From assembly GCA_019636695.1 (NCBI GenBank), contig JAHBXD010000001.1, positions 613,661 to 677,660 on the forward strand: a DNA stretch of 64,000 nt, written 5' to 3'. Of this stretch, positions 51,948-60,298 are shown piece by piece. Position 1 is the stretch's first letter, and each line of letters opens with the position of its first letter. Made by a program: the position numbers and the translations under genes. The notes under the pieces were generated by a model. That model made no database searches. It saw nothing but the letters and a program-made list of their open reading frames with translations, and was not told where the DNA came from. This DNA is from Phycisphaeraceae bacterium (GTDB lineage Bacteria; Planctomycetota; Phycisphaerae; Phycisphaerales; UBA1924).

Positions 51948-54900
51948 ATGATGTCGAGATCTTTTGCGCGAGTTCTGGTGCTATCTCTGGCATTTTCGGC
52001 CTGCTCTGCCGCGGCGGAAACCGCTCGAATGGACGTCATCGGTTTTCCCGAGTTTCCATCGGTAAGCCCTGATGGATCACTGATTGTCTACATGTGGGCG
52101 GGCGATTTGTGGGCAGTGCCGCGGGAAGGCGGGGTCGCCTCGCGATTGACAAGCCATCCGGCGGATGAGCGGGCGAGCGCCTTCAACCCAGATGGGACGA
52201 TGCTGGCGTTTGAATCAGACCGGCATGGCGCACGCAACATCTACATGATGCCGATATCGCGTCAGGGGAATGCGATTCTCGCGGGGGAAATGACGCGCAT
52301 CACCAGGAGCGACCGGGCGCAATCGCTCAGCGGCTTTTCATCTGATGGCTCCAAGGTGCTGTTCTCGGGGATGATCGAGCCTTCGATTTACCGCCATGAG
52401 CGGATGTATGCCGCGCCGATTGCGGGCGGACCGGTGGAGCGTCTGACCGATGCCTTCGGCGGCTCGCCGCAGATGAGCCATGATGGTTCGCACCTCGTAT
52501 TTACCCGCGGGCGATGCGAATGGGAGCGGCCTGCCTATCGGGGAACCGGCGAGCGGCAGGTCTGGCTGCATCGTTTTGATGACGGCACGTTTCACGAACT
52601 GACGACGTGGGACGGGAATGATGGCGATGCGTTCTTCTTGCCTGACGGTGCGATTGTCTTTGTATCATCTCGCGATGGTCAGAACAATCTATATCGTCTT
52701 GCGCGTGGCGCCAGTGATCCGGGAACACCTGTCGGACCGGGTCTGACGCAACTGACGCGATTCAAGCCGGCGGAGGGTGAACTTTCGATCGGGCACGGCA
52801 TTCGTGATCTATGTGTTTCGCGCGATGGCTCGACCGCTGTATTTTGTGTATGGGATTCGCTCTACACTTTGGATCTTCGTACACCCGGGGCGGCGCCGAG
52901 GCCGGTCGAGATTCGGGCAACTCCGGACGTCAACCGGTCTGACACCGAACGCATCACGCTTGATCGATTGATTACGGAAACGGCGATCAGTCCGGATGGC
53001 AAGGCGATTGCCGTCATCGCTCGCGGCGAGGTCTTCGTACGTTCGACGGAGACGGATCGACCTACACGCCGCGTGACCTATACCGCCGGTCGTGAACGCG
53101 ATCTGGTCTGGTCACCGGATGGTCGTTCGCTGTACTTTGTCAGTGACGAAAGCGGTACGCTGGGCATTTATGAGGCCCGCGTGGCGTTAGCGCTTGAAGA
53201 CATTGTTCCGCTCAAAGCAAACGCCGTTTCGGAAACCCAAGGGACGGCAGGGCAAGAGTCGCCAGTCGTTGAACCCATTGCAGAACCAGGACACGATCTG
53301 ATTGTGGGCACATGGTCGTGCACAGCGAGCGGAGCACCGCCGATTCCGCCGGCCGGGCTTGCGTTTGTTTTGACGATCACGCGGAGTGACGCAGGGTATG
53401 CGGCAAATGTAAGCGCTCCCCCTATGTTTGATGGTGCAGCGCAGGACGTGCAGTTCGATCCCGCGGCCAAAGTGCTGACGTTCTCGGTGAGCGTTTCAGC
53501 GGACGAAGTCGCTGTGTTCAGGCTTGAGGTTGCGAATGGCACGATAAGCGGTACGGCAACGATCGGGGCAGCTTCGGCGGCGATTAACGGCCGCAAGGCG
53601 GATGTCGTATCCCTCGATATCGTAGAGATAGATGCGGGTTCGAGTGAAGAGTTCGCGATGGTCACGGAGTATACATGGCCTTCGACAGGCTATGCATTTT
53701 CTGCGGCAACCGATCCGGTAACCGGCACGTGGGATTGCAAGGCGACCGGGCCTGCGCCGTTGCCTGAAGAGGGCGTTGATTTTGTACTTCGTCTGAAGCT
53801 CAACGGCCAATCAGTCACCGGTGAACTGATCGCTCCGAACTGGTATCAAGGGGCATTGACGGGAGCATCCTGGGATGCGGAATCGCGGCGATTGTCCGGC
53901 ATGCTCACGACACCGGCCGGCCCCGGTTCGCTTGCCGTCGAAGTGACCGAGGCGGGGTTGGAAGGAACGGTTACGGTTGCGGACATGGTCTTCCAGGTGC
54001 GGGGGGCTCGGCGTCCCGAGCCGACGCCTCAGGCTCTGGCACGAGCGACCGATTCACGGCCGGCGGAACGTCAGACGCCCAGGCAGGCAGAGAGCAAGCC
54101 GAAGATCGACTACGGCAAGCGCTGGGCCGAATCGTTGCGATATGAAGTGCGGCCGTTGATTGACACCCCCGCGCAGGAATACGGGCCGACGCCTTCGCCT
54201 GATGGTCGGCACATGCTCTATATCCGGGACCATGGCGATCTGATCTTGGTATCAATGAAGGACGGGTCTGAGCGCGTTGTGATGCCGGGGTGGAATGCAC
54301 CTTCTGTGCAATGGGCAGGCGACTCGCGCCACATCGTGTACGAAGTCTCGGATTTAGATTTCAATTCGGACATCTGGCTGTTGGATGTGCTTGATGCGGA
54401 TGCCGCACCGGTCAACCTGACGCGTCATCCTGATCTGGATCGCGCTCCGAGGTTGAGCGCCGACGGCCGTGTGCTGGCATTCGTTTCGGACCGTGCCGGA
54501 AACAATTTCGAGTTCAGCGTCTACGCCGTATTTCTTGACAAGTCGCTGGAAGGCTTGACGAACTATGAACTCGCCGATCATTTCAAAAAGGCTGCGGATG
54601 AGGCCAGAAAGACACGGCCGATCGAGCCGGTCGATTTCGAAGCCGAATACACGCCGCCAAAACCGTTGACATTCGACGTCGAAGATGCGCACTTGCGTGT
54701 GCGGCGGCTGACGAATATGCCCGGATCACAGAGTAACCTTGCGATGACACCGGGGGGGGATCGGATTCTCTTTACAGGAACGGTTGACGGCAGTTTCGGT
54801 TTCTATTCGATCGATTACAAAGGCGAAGATCGCAAGTCGATCACGTCTGGCGGAGTGAGTGATGTCCGCGTAAATGCCAAGGGCGATATGGTCAGCTTTG

Positions 54901-56192
54901 TGGCATCGGGCCAGGCGAGATCGGCGGGCCCGGCCGGCGGGCGCAGCGAGAATTATCCGATACGCGCTTCCATCGTCATTGATATCGCGTCGCAGCAGCG
55001 TCAGAAATTCCTCGAAATGGCCCGCATCCTTGAAATGCAGTTTTACCATCCGACGCTCAAAGGCCTGAATTGGCGAGGGTTAACGGCACGATATGTCAGC
55101 CTTGCCGAGAAGACCCGTGATTCAAACGGTTTCAATCGGGTCGGGCGCATCATGATGGGCGAGTTGAACGGCTCGCACCTGGGCATCAGTGGCGGCGGGT
55201 CGCCATTCTCTGCTCCTTCCGAAGGGTATGGGTATCTCGGCGTGGCGGTATCTCCCGTTCCGGGCGGATATCGCGTGGAATCAGTCTTGCCTGGTTCGCC
55301 CGCTTACTTCCGCCATTCAAGGTTGCATCCGGGTGATGTTCTACTCGGCGTCAACGCGGTGCGGTTTGCTCCTGATGAAGCTTCAATTCCCACGGTCGAC
55401 CTAGTCGCCGCGATGGCGGCGACGAACGGTGAGCAGGTGCTGCTCGAACTACGCCGCGAGTATGAGCCGACGCGGAATTATCTCCTCATCACTCCGACAG
55501 GGTACGGCACGATTGTGAATCTCGCGTATGAGCATGAGGTGCAGCAACGCCGTGAACTTGTCGAAAAACTCAGTGATGGACGAATCGGGTATCTGCACAT
55601 CCGGGGCATGAGCCAGCCGAGCGTTCGAGACTTTGAGCGAGACCTGTATGCCGCAGCGCACGGTAAGGATGGTCTTCTCATCGATGTTCGAGATAACGGA
55701 GGCGGATCGACCGCGGACATCCTGCTTGCCTCTCTGACAGCACCCGTGCATGCATACACCGTGCCGCGGGGGGCGAATCAGGCCGATGCGGCCCCTGCGA
55801 GTTATCCTCGCGATCGGCGGTTGATTCATCCGTACCAACGGCCGATTTCCGTGTTGATCAATCAGAACTCATTCAGCAATGCCGAGATCTTCGCACATGC
55901 CATCAAGACCATCGGTCGCGGCAAACTTGTCGGCACTGCGACATTCGGCGGTGTGATTTCCACCGGCTCGGCCAGTCTGATTGACGGTTCGACGGTTCGT
56001 ACACCTTTCCGGGGCTGGTATCTTCCGGATGGCACGGACATGGAAAATAACGGTGCAAGGCCCGATCTCGATGTGCCGCAATTGCCGCAAGATGAAGTCG
56101 CCGGTCGGGACTTACAGATAGAAGCGGCAGTAAAAGAACTTCTTGAGCGGATTTCCGCGACTCCGGATGGGATCTGGCGTCCAGGGCAGTAA
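51948..56192 (+). CDS. Tricorn-type protease (S41 family) with inserted duplicated domain
   Basis: A 1414-residue exported protease. A signal peptide (FARVLVLSLAFSACSAAA) precedes a first WD40-like PD40 propeller (about 30-430; FPSVSPDGSLIVYMWAGDLW). Residues 450-690 hold two copies of a lipocalin-like domain starting VGTWSCTASGAPPIP and TGTWDCKATGPAPLP, not part of standard tricorn. A second propeller (725-1080), a PDZ domain (about 1090-1180; YLGVAVSPVPGGYRV) and an S41 core follow, with LLIDVRDNGGGST and the probable nucleophile Ser in NQNSFSNAEIFAHA near 1308. ATG 51948 or 51951 fits AGGA upstream. It would degrade peptides in the periplasm. Confidence 0.9.
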   Translation: MMSRSFARVLVLSLAFSACSAAAETARMDVIGFPEFPSVSPDGSLIVYMWAGDLWAVPREGGVASRLTSHPADERASAFNPDGTMLAFESDRHGARNIYMMPISRQGNAILAGEMTRITRSDRAQSLSGFSSDGSKVLFSGMIEPSIYRHERMYAAPIAGGPVERLTDAFGGSPQMSHDGSHLVFTRGRCEWERPAYRGTGERQVWLHRFDDGTFHELTTWDGNDGDAFFLPDGAIVFVSSRDGQNNLYRLARGASDPGTPVGPGLTQLTRFKPAEGELSIGHGIRDLCVSRDGSTAVFCVWDSLYTLDLRTPGAAPRPVEIRATPDVNRSDTERITLDRLITETAISPDGKAIAVIARGEVFVRSTETDRPTRRVTYTAGRERDLVWSPDGRSLYFVSDESGTLGIYEARVALALEDIVPLKANAVSETQGTAGQESPVVEPIAEPGHDLIVGTWSCTASGAPPIPPAGLAFVLTITRSDAGYAANVSAPPMFDGAAQDVQFDPAAKVLTFSVSVSADEVAVFRLEVANGTISGTATIGAASAAINGRKADVVSLDIVEIDAGSSEEFAMVTEYTWPSTGYAFSAATDPVTGTWDCKATGPAPLPEEGVDFVLRLKLNGQSVTGELIAPNWYQGALTGASWDAESRRLSGMLTTPAGPGSLAVEVTEAGLEGTVTVADMVFQVRGARRPEPTPQALARATDSRPAERQTPRQAESKPKIDYGKRWAESLRYEVRPLIDTPAQEYGPTPSPDGRHMLYIRDHGDLILVSMKDGSERVVMPGWNAPSVQWAGDSRHIVYEVSDLDFNSDIWLLDVLDADAAPVNLTRHPDLDRAPRLSADGRVLAFVSDRAGNNFEFSVYAVFLDKSLEGLTNYELADHFKKAADEARKTRPIEPVDFEAEYTPPKPLTFDVEDAHLRVRRLTNMPGSQSNLAMTPGGDRILFTGTVDGSFGFYSIDYKGEDRKSITSGGVSDVRVNAKGDMVSFVASGQARSAGPAGGRSENYPIRASIVIDIASQQRQKFLEMARILEMQFYHPTLKGLNWRGLTARYVSLAEKTRDSNGFNRVGRIMMGELNGSHLGISGGGSPFSAPSEGYGYLGVAVSPVPGGYRVESVLPGSPAYFRHSRLHPGDVLLGVNAVRFAPDEASIPTVDLVAAMAATNGEQVLLELRREYEPTRNYLLITPTGYGTIVNLAYEHEVQQRRELVEKLSDGRIGYLHIRGMSQPSVRDFERDLYAAAHGKDGLLIDVRDNGGGSTADILLASLTAPVHAYTVPRGANQADAAPASYPRDRRLIHPYQRPISVLINQNSFSNAEIFAHAIKTIGRGKLVGTATFGGVISTGSASLIDGSTVRTPFRGWYLPDGTDMENNGARPDLDVPQLPQDEVAGRDLQIEAAVKELLERISATPDGIWRPGQ

Positions 56193-56364
56193 ATGCCAAG
56201 GGAAAGACTCGGCTTAGGAAGAACCTGCTGGCCCGGATGGGCGAACGTTGGGTACGAGAACCATCGTACGGATTTCTTGAGTATTGTGCGGAATACTGTT
56301 CCGTACCAGTCGCGCCACGACACGGCGGACCGGCGCACCCGAGGAACACGCGTGGCAACTTGCT

Positions 56365-56982
56365 CTATCCGAGCGTGCGAGAACGCCGCGAGCGAGCGAT
56401 ACGTACGGCCTCGACCGCTTTCTCGATGGCTTGATGCAGATCTTTGTTGATAAGGAACAGGTCGTAGGCGCCGCTGCTGTGTGCAAGTTCGATCTCGCGT
56501 CGGGCCTCGGCAAATCGTCGCTGAATGGTCCGTTCATCTTCTCGCTTACGATCGCGTAAGCGCTGCAAAAGCACATCCTCTGACGGCGGAAGAATGAATA
56601 CGGCAAAGGCATCGGGAATGGCACGCTTGACCTGAATCGCGCCCTGCACATCGATTTCCAGGATGACCAGCCTTCCGCGTGCCAGATGCTCTTCGACCCA
56701 CGGGCGAGGCGTGCCGTACAGATTCCCGAATACATCGGCCGATTCAAGGAATTCGCCGCGAGCCTGCATCGCCAGAAACTCATCCCGGGAGACAAAGTGA
56801 TAATCCACACCTTCGACGTCCGCGGGCGTCCTTGGGCGAGTCGTGCAGGAGACACTGAAGACCGAGCCGGGGATCGACCGCTCGACGCCGCGTGTGATGG
56901 TCGTTTTCCCGACTCCGGATGGCCCGGAGATGATCAGGAGCATGCCGTCATCGGTATCGGTGGGCAAACGGGGGTGAGGCAT
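56365..56982 (-). CDS. gmk: Guanylate kinase
   Basis: A 205-residue kinase converting GMP to GDP. The P-loop is ISGPSGVGKTTI near residue 19; the GMP-binding region SCTTRPRTPADVEGVDYHFV and the lid YGTP...EIDVQGA...RLRDRK are all present. The extra 13 N-terminal residues before MLLIISG may not be real, as neither start has a good ribosome binding site. The convergent tricorn gene ends 172 bases away with no clear terminator between. Confidence 0.93.
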   Translation of the reverse strand: MPHPRLPTDTDDGMLLIISGPSGVGKTTITRGVERSIPGSVFSVSCTTRPRTPADVEGVDYHFVSRDEFLAMQARGEFLESADVFGNLYGTPRPWVEEHLARGRLVILEIDVQGAIQVKRAIPDAFAVFILPPSEDVLLQRLRDRKREDERTIQRRFAEARREIELAHSSGAYDLFLINKDLHQAIEKAVEAVRIARSRRSRTLG

Positions 56983-57061
56983 GGGGGGAGCGTAACCGCC
57001 AGCTTGGATCGCGTCACGCCGACTTCAGGCAGTCTTTGGGAGAGGGCCGCTCCCGGCTTCG

Positions 57062-58087
57062 TTACTGCGGTGGCCGCACCAGCGTACGGAAAACTGCCAT
57101 CCGCACGGCCACGCCACGGGAAACCTGCCGCAAAATTACGGAAGCCCCGGAGTCCGCGACGGCGTGATCGAGTTCGAGCCCACGGTTCATGGGGCCTGGG
57201 TGCATGATGATGGCGCCGGGCCTCAGGAGCTTGACCCGGGCCTGCGTGAGAGCGTGAAACGCCCGGAACTCACGCAGGGAGCCGGTGCGGCCGGTGGGTG
57301 CTGCGGCGGGGGCTGTAGGCCCTGTGGTTGCATCGCCATGACGCTCAAACTGGATCCGAAGCATCATGACGCCATCGACCTCGCGGAGCACACTGTCAAA
57401 ATCGTTCTCGACTTCGCATCCTAGGCACGCAAGGCCCTTGGGAGCCATGGTCGGCGGTCCGACGCAGATGACTCGGCAGCCAAGCGTGGTGAACGCGGCG
57501 ATGGCCGAACGGGCTACGCGCGAGGAAATGATGTCGCCGACGATCGCGAGGGACAGACCGGAAAGCTCGAAAGTGTCTAGGCGCCCCTTGGCCTCAGCAA
57601 AGGTCAGAACATCGAGCAGGCCCTGGGTGGGATGCTCGTGCCTGCCGTCACCGGCGTTGATTACGGGGCATCCTACGCTTTCGGCAACCAATGCCGCACC
57701 TCCACTAGCCTTGGTGCGCACGACGATGGCATCAACGCCCATCGCCTCAATATTCCGAGCCGTGTCGCGGAGCGTCTCGCCTTTGCTTGCCGACGAACCG
57801 GCACCGGTAAGGTCGATGGTGTCGGCCCCGAGGCGTTTGGCGGCAAGGGTGAAGCTCAGGCGCGTACGAGTGGAATCCTCAAGGAAAAGATTCGCGATGA
57901 TCGCGCCGCCCAGAGCGTCACGATGCATGCCTTTGCCAGAGGCGGATGGAATCAGATCGCGTGCTGTAGCGAGATAGGCTCGGATGTCGTCGGCGTGCAA
58001 CCCTTGCAGACCAAGAAGATCTCGCCGCAGCGCAGATGAGGCGGGTGGGGCACCTGCATGGCCGGTGGTTGCCATGGTCATGGTCAT
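57062..58087 (-). CDS. pyrB: Aspartate carbamoyltransferase catalytic subunit
   Basis: A 341-residue enzyme of pyrimidine synthesis. The carbamoyl-phosphate motif is LEDSTRTRLSF, with SKGETLRDTARN, HEHPTQGLLD and the C-terminal HPGPMNRGLE also diagnostic. It contains a short Ala/Thr/Pro-rich insert (about 258-272, TTGPTAPAAAPTG) in the aspartate domain not common in the family. No pyrC or pyrI follows in the window. The start is ATG 58087; M3 or M5 are also possible. Confidence 0.94.
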   Translation of the reverse strand: MTMTMATTGHAGAPPASSALRRDLLGLQGLHADDIRAYLATARDLIPSASGKGMHRDALGGAIIANLFLEDSTRTRLSFTLAAKRLGADTIDLTGAGSSASKGETLRDTARNIEAMGVDAIVVRTKASGGAALVAESVGCPVINAGDGRHEHPTQGLLDVLTFAEAKGRLDTFELSGLSLAIVGDIISSRVARSAIAAFTTLGCRVICVGPPTMAPKGLACLGCEVENDFDSVLREVDGVMMLRIQFERHGDATTGPTAPAAAPTGRTGSLREFRAFHALTQARVKLLRPGAIIMHPGPMNRGLELDHAVADSGASVILRQVSRGVAVRMAVFRTLVRPPQ

Positions 58088-58145
58088 AGGGTAGCGGACG
58101 GTTGTTGAGCGTGCTCAGCACGCCCTGAAACCTTTCGCCTTGCGT

Positions 58146-58877
58146 TTAAAATGGGGGAGAGCTGCGGGCCTCGACCAGCAGGCCTGTTTCCGGATCTCGA
58201 AATGCGATGGAGGTTGCATGCAGCATGAGCCTCGGGGCGCTCGCCGGGTCGCCGTAAAGTGCATCCCCGAGGATCGGGGCATGCAGGCCCTCGGGATGGG
58301 CAGCGTGAACCCTGATCTGGTGCGTGCGGCCGGTGATCGGCATGAACTCGATCCTTGACCACCCAGGCCCGGAGTCGATTACACGGTAGTGCGTCTCGGT
58401 TGGTTTGCCCTCGGCATTATCGACCTTCTGGCGCGGGCGGTTCGGCCAGTCTTTCGCGATGGGCAGCCGGATGATACCTGATGTGTGCGGGCAGAGTCCG
58501 GAGACAATTGCGGTGTACATCTTACTAATTCTTCGGCGTTCAAATTGCTGGTTGAGGTCGCGATGCGCACTCTCACTCAGTGCGACGATGATGACGCCGC
58601 TGGTTTCCCAGTCGAGTCGGTGCACGGTCAGGGCTGTCAGGCTGGGGAACATTTCCTGAACGCGAAGACGAACGCAATCATGCTGGTTCGGTGCTCGGCC
58701 AGGAACGCTGAGCAGCCCGCTCGGTTTCTCGACAACGACCCACGACGAGCCCTGAAGAATGATCGGCAGAGCACGATTCAGGCGGGAAGGTGGGGGGGCG
58801 TGCGGCGAGGCGGGCCAATTCGACTGGGGGATTTCCTCGGGCGGCGTGCCTGGCGCGAGGTTCCTAGCGTTGTCCAT
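58146..58877 (-). CDS. RluA-family pseudouridine synthase
   Basis: A 243-residue pseudouridine synthase with the catalytic Asp in VHRLDWETSGVIIVAL and the downstream FMPITGRTHQIRVHAAH motif. It isomerises uridine in rRNA or tRNA; which site cannot be told. There is no S4 domain, as in the shorter RluA/TruC type. ATG 58877 is used; it overlaps the start of the divergent propeller gene, so the true start could be a little later. A long in-frame upstream extension runs antisense to that gene and is not real. Confidence 0.88.
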   Translation of the reverse strand: MDNARNLAPGTPPEEIPQSNWPASPHAPPPSRLNRALPIILQGSSWVVVEKPSGLLSVPGRAPNQHDCVRLRVQEMFPSLTALTVHRLDWETSGVIIVALSESAHRDLNQQFERRRISKMYTAIVSGLCPHTSGIIRLPIAKDWPNRPRQKVDNAEGKPTETHYRVIDSGPGWSRIEFMPITGRTHQIRVHAAHPEGLHAPILGDALYGDPASAPRLMLHATSIAFRDPETGLLVEARSSPPF

Positions 58878-60270
58878 GCCAAGACTGTCTGCATTGGAAC
58901 AGGGCCGGTCAATCGGGATGATCTTCGCGGCATCGTTGTGTACGTGCACCGCGGCGCAAGTCGATGAGCCGGAATGGGCGCTGCTGGAAGCTCCGCTGCT
59001 TCGTGATGCTCGACAGTTGACGTTTGATACCCAGTTCGTCAAGGCGGGCGAAGCGTATTTCTCTCCTGATGGTCGATGGGTGATTTTTCAGGCCGTTCCC
59101 GTGCCACCGAAGGGCGATGCGCCCAGCCCACACTACGGCATGTACCTCGCACGGGTGCAGTTCAATTCCTCCGGTGAGATCACGGGGCTTGGGCATCCGG
59201 TTCGTATCTGCCCTGAAGGCAGCGCATCGACGTGCGGGTGGTTTCACCCCACACAGCCGGGAGTCGTGATATTCGGAAGCACGCTTCGGCCGCCGGAGCA
59301 TGCGGATGCTCCTGGGTATCAACGAGCAGGCAGCCGATATGCTTGGAGTTTTCCCGTAGAAATGGAAATCTGCATCGCCGAATTTGACCCGGAACTTGAG
59401 AATCCGGCGATGCGTTCATCACCTCGACCGATGTTCGAGCGCCCCGGATATGACGCGGAATGCTCATTTTCTCCTGATGGGCGACACGTCCTCTATGTAA
59501 ATGTTGATCCGACCAAAGTCGATAAGCCAGATGCGGACATCTGGGTATTCGACGTGACGACGGGTGTGCATACACCTCTGGTGACGGCTGAAGGTTATGA
59601 CGGCGGACCGTTTTTCTCGCCTGACGGACGAATGATCTGTTATCGATCGGATCGCGACGGGAATGATCTGCTCCAGTTGTTTGTCGCTGAACTCAAATTT
59701 GATGCTGACGGCGCAATCATCGGGATCTCCCGGGAAACCAAGATTACAGACAATCAGCACGTCAACTGGGCTCCGTATTGGGATCCATCCGGGAGATACC
59801 TGCTGTACACGACTTCTCATGTCGGTCACCACAACTACGAACTGTTCGCCGTCGATCTTCCTCTTGCAAACGAGGCAACCGCCGCGGCGATCCAGCCCCG
59901 AAAGCGGCGCATTACGTTCGCCGAGGGATTTGACGGGCTGGCGGTGTTCAGTCCGGATGGGAATTACCTGATGTGGACAAGCCAGCGAACGCGCGATGGC
60001 GGCCGCGGCTCAAGCCAGCTCTGGGTTGCCAGCTATCACCCGGATACGGAGCCTGGTGAATGGATCGGCGGCCTGACGGCTATTCAGGCTGAAGAAGTGA
60101 TTCGCCGCATGATTGCACATCGGCAGGACGAGGAAGCCGCCATGCTCGCACTTGTTGTTGTGGAATCGAAAGACGGCGAAGCATGGATTGTGAAGCATGC
60201 CCATGTCGGCGGTGCGCATCGTTACCGCGTAACCAACGACGGACATGTCGAGCCGATTGGGGCTGAATAG
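58876..60270 (+). CDS. Exported TolB-like beta-propeller (PD40) protein
   Basis: A 464-residue protein with an N-terminal signal sequence (IGMIFAASLCTCTAAQ) and a run of PD40/TolB-like blades: AYFSPDGRWVIFQAVP, CSFSPDGRHVLYVNVD, PFFSPDGRMICYRSDRDG, LAVFSPDGNYLMWTSQRT. The C-terminal 90 residues are helical. Such propellers act as periplasmic scaffolds or bind sugars or peptides. The start at 58876 keeps a basic n-region; ATG 58918 is an alternative. It is similar in style to the propellers of the tricorn protease but carries no protease domain. Confidence 0.82.
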   Translation: MPRLSALEQGRSIGMIFAASLCTCTAAQVDEPEWALLEAPLLRDARQLTFDTQFVKAGEAYFSPDGRWVIFQAVPVPPKGDAPSPHYGMYLARVQFNSSGEITGLGHPVRICPEGSASTCGWFHPTQPGVVIFGSTLRPPEHADAPGYQRAGSRYAWSFPVEMEICIAEFDPELENPAMRSSPRPMFERPGYDAECSFSPDGRHVLYVNVDPTKVDKPDADIWVFDVTTGVHTPLVTAEGYDGGPFFSPDGRMICYRSDRDGNDLLQLFVAELKFDADGAIIGISRETKITDNQHVNWAPYWDPSGRYLLYTTSHVGHHNYELFAVDLPLANEATAAAIQPRKRRITFAEGFDGLAVFSPDGNYLMWTSQRTRDGGRGSSQLWVASYHPDTEPGEWIGGLTAIQAEEVIRRMIAHRQDEEAAMLALVVVESKDGEAWIVKHAHVGGAHRYRVTNDGHVEPIGAE

Positions 60271-60298
60271 AGTCGAATACTCGGGAAGCACCGCAGGC

